Source: Sphaerimonospora sp050942215 (GTDB lineage Bacteria > Actinomycetota > Actinomycetes > Streptosporangiales > Streptosporangiaceae). Taken from it: 64,000 bases of DNA. This document shows, one piece after another, positions 7,354 through 15,564 of the stretch; within the stretch, counting starts at the first letter, position 1, and each line of letters begins with the position of its first letter. The notes beneath the pieces were generated by a model. The model was not told the DNA's origin. It did not search any database and was given only the letters and a program-made list of their open reading frames with translations. The stretch spans positions 2,356,001 to 2,420,000 of the forward strand of contig NZ_CP192056.1 in NCBI RefSeq assembly GCF_050942215.1, read 5' to 3'. The position numbers and the translations under genes are program-made.

Positions 7354-7923
7354 ATGGTATTCACCAACTCTTTCATGGTTCCTCTGGGAACTCCCGCCCC
7401 GGACTTCTCCTTGCCCGACATCAACGGCCGAAAAGTGGCGATCGGTGAATTCAGCGACGCTCGGGCACTACTCGTGGTTTTCCTGTCCAACCGTTGCCCG
7501 TATGTGCTCCACGTGGAGTACGAAATCGCGAATCTCGCCGCACGGTACCGTGAGCAGGGAATGGCCACGCTCGGAATCTGCTCGAGCGACACAGACGCCT
7601 ACCCAGAGGACACACCCCAACAGTTGACCGAGCAGGCACGCCGGGCAGGGTTCATGTTCCCGTACCTGGTTGATGAGTCCCAGGAGGTCGCGAAGGCCTT
7701 CCGAGCCGCGTGTACTCCAGACTTCTTCCTCTACGACGCCGAGCACAAGCTCGCCTACCGTGGCCAGCTCGACGCCGCGCGGCCGGGCAATGGCAAGGTT
7801 GTGGACGGACGCGACCTGCGTGCGGCCGTGAAGAACGTGCTGGCTGGACAGCCCGTACCAGAGCCGCATACGCCCAGTGGCGGCTGCAATATCAAGTGGC
7901 GGCCCGGTAACGAACCTGTCTGA
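7354..7923 (+). CDS. Thioredoxin-fold peroxiredoxin-like (AhpC/TSA-redoxin) protein
   Basis: 189 residues from ATG 7354; the frame is open from 7261 but the promoter geometry favours 7354. The fold is clear: GTPAPDFSLPDINGRKV at the N-terminus, a β-strand LLVVFLSN followed by RCPYV (Cys48, single-Cys active site in place of CxxC), the cis-Pro region CTPDFFL, and a C-terminal GGCNIKWRPGNEP signature of a YkuV/redoxin subfamily. It probably acts in the cytoplasm as a thiol peroxidase or reductase. Closeness to the ars genes suggests a role in oxidative or thiol stress from metalloids; this is inference. Confidence 0.82.
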   Translation: MVFTNSFMVPLGTPAPDFSLPDINGRKVAIGEFSDARALLVVFLSNRCPYVLHVEYEIANLAARYREQGMATLGICSSDTDAYPEDTPQQLTEQARRAGFMFPYLVDESQEVAKAFRAACTPDFFLYDAEHKLAYRGQLDAARPGNGKVVDGRDLRAAVKNVLAGQPVPEPHTPSGGCNIKWRPGNEPV

Positions 7924-7943
7924 TCAAGGTGTCTGAGGGACGG

Positions 7944-7979
7944 GCGTGGACGTCGCCCGAGATCTGGCGACGTCCACGC
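7944..7979. terminator. Perfect bidirectional terminator hairpin
   Basis: GCGTGGACGTCGCC (7944-7957) and its exact complement (7966-7979) form a 14-bp stem with an 8-nt loop. It lies between the converging redoxin and molybdoenzyme genes and can serve both. Confidence 0.7.
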
Positions 7980-8080
7980 ACCTGGGATCAGGGCAGACCG
8001 CAGCAGAAGACACGGGGAGGACCACAGGCGGCATTGCCTTTGGAGCATGCGCTGTGGGTGCGGGTCATATCACGGGATAT

Positions 8081-10615
8081 TCAATCCGCCTTGCGGACCC
8101 GGCAGGCGAAGCACTTGTAGGACTGCTGACCGGAAAGATTGTCGTAGAGAGTGTCGTCGGTCAGGGCGTTGGCCACTTCGTAGCGAGGGTTGCCGAAAAG
8201 GTCGCCGACCTCCTGGGCGGGACCGAAGGTATTCGGCAGGAAGACGGTATCGGGGCGGATACCCGAGTCGATCAATGCGGTGGCACCCACCGATCCGCGA
8301 GGGCTTTCTACTACCACGGTGTCGCCATTGGCTATGCCGTTGCGGCGGGCAGTTTCCGGATGGATCTGCACGAAACGGAGGCCGTTGAGCTGTTGCGCCG
8401 TGTGAGCCCAGTGGGTGAGGCTGGCGAAGTGCGCGACACTTGGGCGCCCGGTCATACCCATCAGCGGAAACTTCTTGTGTACGGCCTCATCGCCGGGGAC
8501 GCCGAGTCGAACCGGGTGGGTCAGGGCGTGCGGGTAGATGGGGTTGGGGACGAACTCCCTACCGTAAGAGAGGGTCGGGTGGGCACCGGTGACCTCGGGG
8601 TGGGTATAGAAAATCGGAAGGGCGCGATGACCAGTGGGCGCCAGCTTCTGGTCGAGATCTGAGGTGAAGATCTCAATTTTGCCGCTGGGAGTCAGAAACC
8701 GCTTCCCCTTGTTCGTGGGGGCGAGTGCCTCTGCAGCCTCGTACCAGGACGGGTGGTCGAGGTAGAGAGTGCTGACGCCTGGATGATCGAGAGTCGGGCA
8801 GGGCCAGCGCAGAGGTTCCGCGCGGGCTCGCATGCGTTCGCGCGTCATACCGGCGGTTGCGGGAGTGTGGGTGATAAAGGCATCCCAAAGGTTCTTGTAA
8901 TCGGTCCATTCCTCTGGGAAAGCGTCGGTCCAGTAGCCGGCGGGATGGTGCCGATCATGTCGGGCCATCGCGTGCGCTAGGCCGATCCAGATCTCGGTAT
9001 CAGGCCGGGATCGGCCGACCCGGGGTACGACCGCCTCCTGCCAGCGGATGGCGCGGTCGTCCCGCCTCATGTACACGCCTTCGAACTCGAGTCCGCTGCA
9101 GACCGGCAGGATGATGTCGGCGTAGTATGCGGCCTCCTCCATGAACAGGCCGGTGTAGACGTAGAAGTCCAGCGCCGCATAGGCGCGGCGAACTTTACTC
9201 GAATTGGCTGAGCTGATCAGTGGGTTACCTTCGGTGATCACCGCGCGCAGCCGGTAGGGCCTGCCTGTGAGAATGGCATCGGCGAAGGCGTCCGGCCCGA
9301 CGGGTATGGCAGGGCCGGGATCAGGCACTTTGACGGTCAGAGCCGGCAACTCAAGATGCCCGGGCCATGTGTTGTGCATGAAGTTGCATCCGCCGCCCGG
9401 AGTTCCGATGTTGCCCGTCACCGCAGCGAGCATGGCGATCGCTCGGTAGGTGTCGAAGGCGTTGAGCTGGTGAGAGATCCCGGCGTTACAGAAGATCGCT
9501 GCGGGTTTCGCCTTGGCGTATTCGACGGCCAATCGCCGGATCGTGGCAGCCGGTACATCGGTGATCTTCGCCGCCCACTCGGGGGTGTACTCCATTGCGG
9601 CAAGATGGTCGCGCAGCTCGGTGAAGCCCAGGACCCAGCGATCGACGAACCGCTTGTCGTACAGCTCTTTGAGAATGACCTCGTGGAGCATACCGAGGAC
9701 CAGCGCGAAATCGGTGTGTGGTTTGGGTGCGATCCATTCATCGGCGATCACGCTGGTGGGGGTGCGCCGCGGATCGACGACCACCAGGCGTGCACGCGTG
9801 CGCCGGCGGGCGCGTAGCAGGTCGGCGAAGGTGACCGGATGGGTCTCGGCTTGGTTGGTCCCCAGCAGGAGCAGGTAGCGAGCGGATTCCAGATCCGGCT
9901 TTCCGGTAGCGGGGTCGATCCCGTATCCGTTTGTGAAGTAGCCCAAGCCGAAAGTTTCGGCCAGCGCGTTGCCCCCCGAGTCGTTGCAGACCGGTCCGAC
10001 GTCGGTGTCATTGGGACTGCCCAGTAGGCGAAACAGGCGGTGGACCAGAGCGCCGGTGCCGCGCGGCTGACGGCCCGTGGTGCGGTTGGCGATCGCACGT
10101 GCCTCACCTTGATCGCGTAACGCGAGCAGGCGGGTGGCGACGATGTCGAGGGCTTCGTTCCAGGAGACCGGTTCGAATCGCGAATCGGGGTCACCTTTCG
10201 TGCCGCTTACACGCTTGAGAGGTGAGGTCAAGCGGAGCCGGTTGTAGACCAGTTCGGTCATCATCGGACCCTTGATGCACAGGTTCCCCGCCTGCACCGG
10301 ATCGGCCGGTTCACCCCGCACCTCGATCACCCGGCCCGCCTTCATACCCACGCGCAGTCTGCAGTTGCAGTTGCAGAACTGACATGCGCTGGTCAATACG
10401 GTATCGGGATGCAGGGCGGCCGACCCTTGACTGAAGTCGGGCATCTCCGACCCGGGTTCCTGTCCCAACTCATCGCTGAAGGATGCCTGCGCGGCGAGAG
10501 GAAGCAGAGTAGGTAGAGAGAACGTTGCTGCGGTGCCGCTCAGCAAGGCGCCTTGCAGAACAGTTCGACGTGACGGGCCATTGTCGTCGTGCGGAGAGAC
10601 GGGGTGGTATGTCAT
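8081..10615 (-). CDS. Tat-exported molybdopterin oxidoreductase, catalytic subunit (DMSO reductase superfamily)
   Basis: 844 residues. Start at 10615 is set by AAGGAG 5 bp upstream. A twin-arginine leader SRRTVLQG (15-22) is followed by the [4Fe-4S] ligands Cys78, Cys81, Cys85 and Cys113 (CX2CX3CX27C) and CIKG, then the bis-MGD domains. Cys210 in VGPVC is at the position of the molybdenum-ligating cysteine of the NapA/PsrA/formate dehydrogenase type. It probably works outside the membrane in electron transfer. The substrate cannot be read: polysulfide, thiosulfate, arsenite or arsenate are all possible, and the ars neighbourhood makes arsenic worth testing. No iron-sulfur or NrfD-type anchor gene is adjacent. 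Confidence 0.85.
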   Translation of the reverse strand: MTYHPVSPHDDNGPSRRTVLQGALLSGTAATFSLPTLLPLAAQASFSDELGQEPGSEMPDFSQGSAALHPDTVLTSACQFCNCNCRLRVGMKAGRVIEVRGEPADPVQAGNLCIKGPMMTELVYNRLRLTSPLKRVSGTKGDPDSRFEPVSWNEALDIVATRLLALRDQGEARAIANRTTGRQPRGTGALVHRLFRLLGSPNDTDVGPVCNDSGGNALAETFGLGYFTNGYGIDPATGKPDLESARYLLLLGTNQAETHPVTFADLLRARRRTRARLVVVDPRRTPTSVIADEWIAPKPHTDFALVLGMLHEVILKELYDKRFVDRWVLGFTELRDHLAAMEYTPEWAAKITDVPAATIRRLAVEYAKAKPAAIFCNAGISHQLNAFDTYRAIAMLAAVTGNIGTPGGGCNFMHNTWPGHLELPALTVKVPDPGPAIPVGPDAFADAILTGRPYRLRAVITEGNPLISSANSSKVRRAYAALDFYVYTGLFMEEAAYYADIILPVCSGLEFEGVYMRRDDRAIRWQEAVVPRVGRSRPDTEIWIGLAHAMARHDRHHPAGYWTDAFPEEWTDYKNLWDAFITHTPATAGMTRERMRARAEPLRWPCPTLDHPGVSTLYLDHPSWYEAAEALAPTNKGKRFLTPSGKIEIFTSDLDQKLAPTGHRALPIFYTHPEVTGAHPTLSYGREFVPNPIYPHALTHPVRLGVPGDEAVHKKFPLMGMTGRPSVAHFASLTHWAHTAQQLNGLRFVQIHPETARRNGIANGDTVVVESPRGSVGATALIDSGIRPDTVFLPNTFGPAQEVGDLFGNPRYEVANALTDDTLYDNLSGQQSYKCFACRVRKAD

Positions 10616-10647
10616 AATGCTCCTTCTAATTAGGACGATCAGGTGTG

Positions 10648-10848
10648 TCATCCATGCCTTGACATCACCTGAGAATCCAGCAGGAGATTATGCGTGAACG
10701 CCAGGACAACCAGAGTGATCACCTCTGATATGAGAAGGTTTGCGACAAGTAAATGCCAACGCCTCCGTCTTGGACGGATTTCAGCAGAGAAAGACTTCGT
10801 CGCCCGGTTCAGGAAGATCACGGGCTCTTTCGTCTCCGGATCGTTCAT
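10648..10848 (-). CDS. Small single-helix membrane protein preceding the molybdoenzyme
   Basis: 66 residues from ATG 10848 (weak GAGG upstream; the frame is open further to 10947). It begins MNDPETKEPVIFLNRATKS, has a basic cluster RPRRRRW and then one strongly hydrophobic helix (LLVANLLISEVITLVVLAF). The gene ends 32 bp before the molybdoenzyme start on the same strand, so they are likely co-transcribed. It could be a minimal membrane tether or electron-transfer partner replacing the usual NrfD anchor. No family recognised. Confidence 0.55.
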   Translation of the reverse strand: MNDPETKEPVIFLNRATKSFSAEIRPRRRRWHLLVANLLISEVITLVVLAFTHNLLLDSQVMSRHG

Positions 10849-11115
10849 CAGCACCTCGCACCGCTGATGTCGTACCGCACGGGGAGGGGCCGGCTGCCCG
10901 CTAGCGCCTGCCACGCGCGACAGGCCCTCATTCCCATGATCTTGCATATTGGACGGATGGGGACGGCCTCGCTTCCGTCTGGAGAAGCGCGGCGGCAGGG
11001 ACGTCCCGGGTAAGGTCGCCGCTACCGACTCCCGTGATCAGGGCGGTGCAGGTATGTCGGTGGCGGATCTCGGACACATGAACCGAAGCGCATGCTCGTG
11101 ATCAACGAGACGGGA

Positions 11116-11310
11116 CTACCCGGGATCTTTGATATCTGCTGGATCAGCCGTCTGTGAAAGCCAGACGTGGGCACCGGGGCGTAGGCGGAAGCGCAGGGGT
11201 GCACCAGGGCCGGCTGAAGTCTCCACCTGACCGCCAACGAACACCATGTAGGCCCGCCCCTCCACGACATCTGGAAAGTGCGCGCCTGCAAGGATTGCAT
11301 GAATATCGAC
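11116..11310 (-). pseudogene. Unidentified coding remnant without a start
   Basis: One minus-strand frame reads like real protein (FPDVVEGRAYMVFVGGQVET, then LRFRLRPGAHVWL) and ends at a stop at 11116. It lacks a credible start or ribosome site and is cut off by the terminator of the neighbouring cupin gene. I do not recognise it. Between 10849 and 11115 nothing else is seen. Confidence 0.3.
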
Positions 11311-11318
11311 ACGAGGAC

Positions 11319-11351
11319 TCCAGTGCCCTGGTGGGGGTCCAGGGCACTGGA
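11319..11351 (-). terminator. Perfect terminator hairpin after the HppE-like gene
   Basis: TCCAGTGCCCTGG (11319-11331) and its exact complement (11339-11351) form a 13-bp stem with a 7-nt loop, 10 bp beyond the stop codon. Confidence 0.7.
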
Positions 11352-11361
11352 GGTGTGGTGG

Positions 11362-11955
11362 TCAGAAGTTGATGGAGATGACTTTGCCCGGTCCGGAGCC
11401 CTTGGTGGTGGTCAGGGTGTGGGGGACGTTGGGGGCGATGTAGAAGCTGCTTCCCTGGGGGAGGGTGACTTCCTTGGGGTTGTCGGGGTCGCCCCACTTG
11501 AGGTGGATGTCGCCTTCCATGCAGTAGATGACTTCGTGGGCGTCGTGGCCGGCGTTGAAGGCGGCCTTGTCGGGGTCGTCGACGTTGACCTCGAGCAGGA
11601 GGGGGACGAGTTTGGGCACGGTGCGGGTGCGTACGAGGCAGTTGTAGGTGTAGTAGTTGGTGTCGGCTCGCATGCCTTCGATGACGGGGTTGTCGCCGGG
11701 CAGCTGGTAGCGGACGCCTTCGTCGAGGTCGCTGATGAACTCGGGGGTGAGTTCGGCGATGGAGGTTCCGAGCAGGCCGGCGATGGAGGTCAGGGTGCCG
11801 AGGGTGAGGTCCTTCTTGTCGTCTTCCAGGGCGGTGATGTCGTCGACCGTCATTCCCAGGGCGCGGGCGAAGGCGTGGCGGTCCATCTTGATGTGTTCTC
11901 TGCGGGCCCTGATCTTCTGGCCGTAGGTCGCTTCGAGGGCGGGTGCGGCGGTCAT
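11362..11955 (-). CDS. HTH-cupin protein closely resembling (S)-2-hydroxypropylphosphonate epoxidase (HppE/Fom4)
   Basis: 197 residues; start 11955 follows GAAGGAG. An N-terminal XRE-like helical domain (about 10-70) precedes a cupin. The layout and length match HppE (198 residues), the mononuclear iron enzyme that closes the fosfomycin epoxide. The equivalent of each HppE active-site residue I recall is present: iron ligands His137, Glu141 and His179 (GHDAHE; VPHTL), Tyr102 and Tyr104 (NYYTYNCLVRT), Lys23, Arg96 and Asn134. No phosphonate genes such as pepM are in the window. It could be an orphan epoxidase, a related iron oxidase with another substrate, or a regulator; the conserved metal site argues for catalysis. 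Confidence 0.72.
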   Translation of the reverse strand: MTAAPALEATYGQKIRARREHIKMDRHAFARALGMTVDDITALEDDKKDLTLGTLTSIAGLLGTSIAELTPEFISDLDEGVRYQLPGDNPVIEGMRADTNYYTYNCLVRTRTVPKLVPLLLEVNVDDPDKAAFNAGHDAHEVIYCMEGDIHLKWGDPDNPKEVTLPQGSSFYIAPNVPHTLTTTKGSGPGKVISINF

Positions 11956-11975
11956 TTGTTTCTCCTTCGTGTTGT

Positions 11976-12202
11976 GGGAGCGGTTGCCGATTTCTGGATT
12001 GTCTGCGGGGGCGCGATCCGGGTGTATTGGGCGAGGCGCAGGTGATGAGTGCGTCGATTTCGGTTTCGAATCCGCCGGTTGTGTCCCATTCGCTGTTGGT
12101 CCAGAGTGCGTAGCATTTTTCTGGCCGGGATGGGTCGACGTATTCGAGAGTTTGTTTGCCGTTCGGTCCGTCGAGGAGGATTCTCGGGACCTCGGTGAGG
12201 CT
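11976..12202 (-). pseudogene. Unidentified 3' gene fragment upstream of the cupin gene
   Basis: A minus-strand frame with protein-like composition (RILLDGPNGKQTLEYVDPSR, then CYALWTNSEWDTTGGFETEI) begins right after a TAG at 12203-12205 without any start codon and runs toward the cupin start. It appears to be the tail of a gene whose front was lost. No family recognised. The AT-rich stretch 12236-12590 contains scattered TTGACA-like motifs but no gene that I can support. Confidence 0.3.
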
Positions 12203-12591
12203 CTATGGCCCGAAGGGCTCACCGGTTCTGTCTAATCGGTGCGAAGATCAGTCATGCGGGAATCTCTGCCCTATTTACTGTCGATCTTAGCTTTGTCCTT
12301 CTCGCATGTTAACGTCTGTCTTGGGTCGAGTCCAGAGGGATTGAGCAGAAATCTACTCACTGTCAATGAGAATGTCATGGCATTGTAATTATGGTCATCT
12401 AACAGCATCTATTATTGACAACCGCAAACGCTGTTGTGACAGTGGGTAGCGCGAGGTGTTTGCTCTGTAGTGGCGCTGGCGTGCTGTCGGCACGGTGTGC
12501 GTCCTCCATCGCCCAACCCGGCCCGTACGGCCCCGATTCTGGCGACGCGTGCCCCGGCACACGACTATGGGGAGGCCGCTGCTTGTCTGGC

Positions 12592-12988
12592 GATGGTCCT
12601 TGTCATCGTGGCCTGCCAGGTAGAGGAGGGCTCCGTCATGCCGCCTCACCCCGCTTCAGGAACTCCAACTTCGCTTGTTTTCCCGCCGTCACCAGATAGG
12701 CCGCGAGGCTTCGTCCTGAAGACATATGTCGAGTACTGGAAGGTTCTTTCTGCGGCTGGCAGATCCTCTTCGGAAGAGGCCCGTCTGTTGCTCACGCCGT
12801 ATGTCCAGGGTGCCTGTCTCAACCATCTCGTTGACGGCACGTACCGGATGACCGAACTGGGCCAGGAGCCGTACGGAGAGGTGGTTCCGCGGGTGAAGGA
12901 GGTGCGTGTTGATCGCGCCGAGGGCACAGTCCGGGTGCCGGCCGGACCGAGTTCGGCTCGAACTCGTTGGTGCCCGCTGGGACGGTGA
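12592..12988 (+). pseudogene. Broken lipoprotein-like gene
   Basis: The frame passes a lipobox (MVLVIVAC), a Ser/Pro-rich linker and a folded segment (TYVEYWKVLSAAGRSSSEEA, then PYGEVVPRVKEVRVDRAEG). This resembles actinomycete secreted proteins of unknown function in which a tyrosine/tryptophan-rich N-terminal part leads into a β-strand domain. After about 12940 the frame turns into Arg/Ser-rich noise, while another frame reads NSLVPAGTVSAKVKR, as expected for the missing continuation. I infer a frameshift plus loss of the C-terminus. The sequence abuts a tRNA-Val gene. Confidence 0.45.
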
Positions 12989-13043
12989 GCGCGAAGGTCA
13001 AACGATCAAGAGGTTGGGACCAGGCCTCTGAGCTGGGACTTCG

Positions 13044-13118
13044 TGGTGGGCGATACTGGGATTGAACCAGTGACCTCTTCCGTGTCAGGGAAGCGCTCTC
13101 CCGCTGAGCTAATCGCCC
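13044..13118 (-). tRNA. tRNA-Val (GAC)
   Basis: Full cloverleaf on the minus strand: acceptor GGGCGAT/ATCGCCC, anticodon loop CTGACAC (GAC), T-loop GTTCAATC, and an encoded CCA (13044-13046). The mature part is identical to the copy at 44113-44187. Confidence 0.95.
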
Positions 13119-13128
13119 GAGTGCTGCG

Positions 13129-13201
13129 AGCGGAAGACGGGATTCGAACCCGCGACCCTCACCTTGGCAAGGTGATGCTCTACCAACTGAGCCACTTCCG
13201 C
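13129..13201 (-). tRNA. tRNA-Gly (GCC), copy 1
   Basis: 73 nt cloverleaf with acceptor GCGGAAG/CTTCCGC and anticodon loop TTGCCAA (GCC). It lies 10 bp upstream of tRNA-Val on the same strand. Two further identical copies are at 21728 and 44277. Confidence 0.95.
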
Positions 13202-13373
13202 GCGATCTCCGGGATCTCCCCGGCGACGCGAGTCCCACTGTAGCGGATCCTGAGCCGTCCCGGTGCCGTCCGCCCACCCGGAAATGCGGACCTTCCTCAT
13301 GCGGACTGATCCTGCCCGGATTCGGGCAGAAAACTTGATAGTCGGCATCCTCGCTGCGTTAGGGTCCTGCTCT

Positions 13374-13649
13374 GTGTCCACGGCACGGCATCCCTTCGAG
13401 GATCTGATCAGTCACCTCACCCGGACGACGCCGCTCGGCCCGGGGGAGGCCGCGCGGGTGGTGGCCGACGTCCTGACGTACTTCGGCGAGCCCACCGAGG
13501 AGTACGTGCGCCGCCGCCACGGCGAGCTCAAGGCGAGGGGACTGACCAACGAGCAGATCTTTCCGAGGATCTCGGCCGAGCTCGCGGGAAGGCGCGTCGC
13601 GGCACCGGAGCTGTCTTTGCGTCAGCTCCGCCGGATTGTTTACGGATAG
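13374..13649 (+). CDS. Conserved actinobacterial small protein preceding glmS
   Basis: 91 residues from GTG 13374; the frame is open from 13263 but the conserved part begins at STARHPFEDL. Mostly helical and charged, with a conserved core (GEAARVVADVLTYFGEPTEE, YVRRRHGELKARGL) and a C-terminus LSLRQLRRIVYG. It ends 8 bp before glmS, so the two are probably one transcript. I recall similar unnamed proteins at this position in other actinomycetes; function unknown. Confidence 0.75.
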   Translation: MSTARHPFEDLISHLTRTTPLGPGEAARVVADVLTYFGEPTEEYVRRRHGELKARGLTNEQIFPRISAELAGRRVAAPELSLRQLRRIVYG

Positions 13650-13657
13650 GAGCGGAT

Positions 13658-15475
13658 ATGTGCGGAATCGTCGCTTACGTTGGCCCCAAGGATGCGGCAC
13701 CGATCCTGCTCGAAGGACTCCAGCGCCTGGAGTATCGGGGCTACGACTCGGCCGGCCTCGCCGTCGTCAACGCCAGGAGCCTGAAGACGCGCAAGGTCAA
13801 GGGCCGGGTGGCCGACCTGGCGGCGGCCGTACCCGCCCGCTTCAAGGGCGCGACCGGCATCGGGCACACCCGGTGGGCGACGCACGGCGCGCCCAGCGAC
13901 GTCAACGCCCATCCGCACCTCGACGATGAGGGGCGCATCGCGGTGGTGCACAACGGCATAGTCGAGAACGCCGACGAGCTGCGCCGCCGACTCGAGGCCG
14001 ACGGCGTCGCCTTCCGGAGCGAGACCGACACCGAGACGCTCGCGCACCTGATCGCGCGCATGGTCCGGGAGACCGAGTCGCTGGAGGAGGCCGTCCGGCG
14101 GGCCCTCGCCAACGTGGTCGGCACGTACGGCATCGCCGTCGTCGACGCCCAGCGCCCCGGTGAGATCGTGGTCGCACGCAACGGCAGCCCGATCGTGCTC
14201 GGCATCGGCGAGAAGGAGATGTTCGCCGCCTCGGACGTCGCCGCGCTGATCCGCTACACCCGGCAGGTCGTGCACCTGGAGGACGGCGAGCTCGCGGTCC
14301 TCACGGCCGACGGGTTCCACACCTTCACCAGCGACGCCAGGGAGACCGCCAAGGAGCCGTTCACCGTCGACTGGGACGCCGGACACTACGACAACGGCGG
14401 ATACGAGCACTACCTGCTCAAGGAGATCTCCGAGCAGCCCGACACCGTCGCGCGCACGCTCCGCGGCCGCATCGACGACCGGTTCCACATCGCGCACCTG
14501 GGCGGCCTCAACATGAACGCCCGCGAGACCCGGTCCTTCCGCCGAGTGAAGATCATCGGCTGCGGCTCGGCGTACTATTCCGGGCAGATCGGCGCGCAGC
14601 TCATCGAGGAGCTGGCCCGCATCCCGGCCGACGCCGAGCCGGCCTCGGAGTTCCGCTACCGAGGCCCGGTGGTCGAGCCCGACACCCTGTACGTCGCGAT
14701 CAGCCAGTCGGGGGAGACGTACGACACCCTCGCGGCCGTCCAGGAGCTCAAGCGCAAGGGCGGCCGGGTGCTCGGCATCGTGAACACGGTCGGCAGCGCC
14801 ATCGCCAGGGAGACCGACGGCGGCATCTACCTGCACGCAGGGCCCGAGGTGTCGGTGGCCTCGACCAAGGCGTTCACCTCGACCGCCGTCGCGTTCGCGC
14901 TGCTGGCGCTCCACCTCGGCCGCGTGCGGGACCTGTCCCCGGCCGACGGCAGGCGCGTCTGCGAGGGGCTGCGGCGGCTGCCCGAGCAGATCAAGGAGAT
15001 CCTCACCCTGGAGGAGCAGATCAGGGAGCTGGCGATCAAGTACGCCGACGCGCCGGGGATGATGTTCGTCGGCCGGGTGCGCGGCTACCCGGTGGCCAGG
15101 GAGGGCGCCCAGAAGCTGAAGGAGATCTCCTACGTCCACGCCGAGGCGTACCCGGCGAGCGAGCTCAAGCACGGCCCGCTCGCGCTGATCAGCCCCGAGC
15201 TGCCCACCGTCGCGATCGTCCCCGACGACGAGCTGCTCGACAAGAACCTCACCACGCTCGGCGAGATCCGGGCCAGGCACGGACGGATCCTGATGGTCGG
15301 GCACCGCGCCTCGGAGGCCGCCGACGACTGCATCGTCGTGCCGAAGAACGAGAACGAGCTGGACCCGATCCTGCTCACGATCCCGCTGCAGCTCTTCGCC
15401 TACCACGCCGCCGTGGTACTCGGCCGCGACGTCGACAAGCCGCGAAATCTCGCGAAGAGTGTCACCGTGGAGTAG
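13658..15475 (+). CDS. glmS: Glutamine-fructose-6-phosphate aminotransferase
   Basis: 605 residues, family-typical. It makes glucosamine-6-phosphate, the first step to UDP-GlcNAc for peptidoglycan and glycans. The N-terminal nucleophile is Cys2 in MCGIVAYVG, followed by the Ntn glutaminase domain (EYRGYDSAG, HTRWATHG), two SIS isomerase domains (SQSGETYDT; STKAFTS) and the C-terminal LAKSVTVE tail. AGGAG lies upstream of ATG 13658. No anomaly seen. Confidence 0.97.
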   Translation: MCGIVAYVGPKDAAPILLEGLQRLEYRGYDSAGLAVVNARSLKTRKVKGRVADLAAAVPARFKGATGIGHTRWATHGAPSDVNAHPHLDDEGRIAVVHNGIVENADELRRRLEADGVAFRSETDTETLAHLIARMVRETESLEEAVRRALANVVGTYGIAVVDAQRPGEIVVARNGSPIVLGIGEKEMFAASDVAALIRYTRQVVHLEDGELAVLTADGFHTFTSDARETAKEPFTVDWDAGHYDNGGYEHYLLKEISEQPDTVARTLRGRIDDRFHIAHLGGLNMNARETRSFRRVKIIGCGSAYYSGQIGAQLIEELARIPADAEPASEFRYRGPVVEPDTLYVAISQSGETYDTLAAVQELKRKGGRVLGIVNTVGSAIARETDGGIYLHAGPEVSVASTKAFTSTAVAFALLALHLGRVRDLSPADGRRVCEGLRRLPEQIKEILTLEEQIRELAIKYADAPGMMFVGRVRGYPVAREGAQKLKEISYVHAEAYPASELKHGPLALISPELPTVAIVPDDELLDKNLTTLGEIRARHGRILMVGHRASEAADDCIVVPKNENELDPILLTIPLQLFAYHAAVVLGRDVDKPRNLAKSVTVE

Positions 15476-15564
15476 GCCTCGCCCCTAATGTCCGATATAG
15501 TCACAATGCGTGGTTAGTCCGGTTCTGAGCGCAACGCAAGGCTTCTTCGGGGGAGGATGCCGAG

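Noticed and set aside
11362..11955. A complete fosfomycin or phosphonate cluster
   Set aside because: Only the HppE-like gene is present; no PEP mutase, decarboxylase, methyltransferase or resistance kinase in 64 kb.
11278..12045. 255-codon plus-strand frame rich in Gly and Val opposite the cupin gene
   Set aside because: Low-complexity antisense of the HppE-like gene and its terminator; the minus frame has clear domains and a ribosome site.
1..12600. A conjugative or phage-borne island with integrase
   Set aside because: No integrase, relaxase or attachment-site pair was found in this stretch; only IS and gene remnants suggest mobility.
13640..15406. 588-codon minus-strand frame opposite glmS
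   Set aside because: Shadow of glmS third-position GC bias; no motif, no ribosome site.
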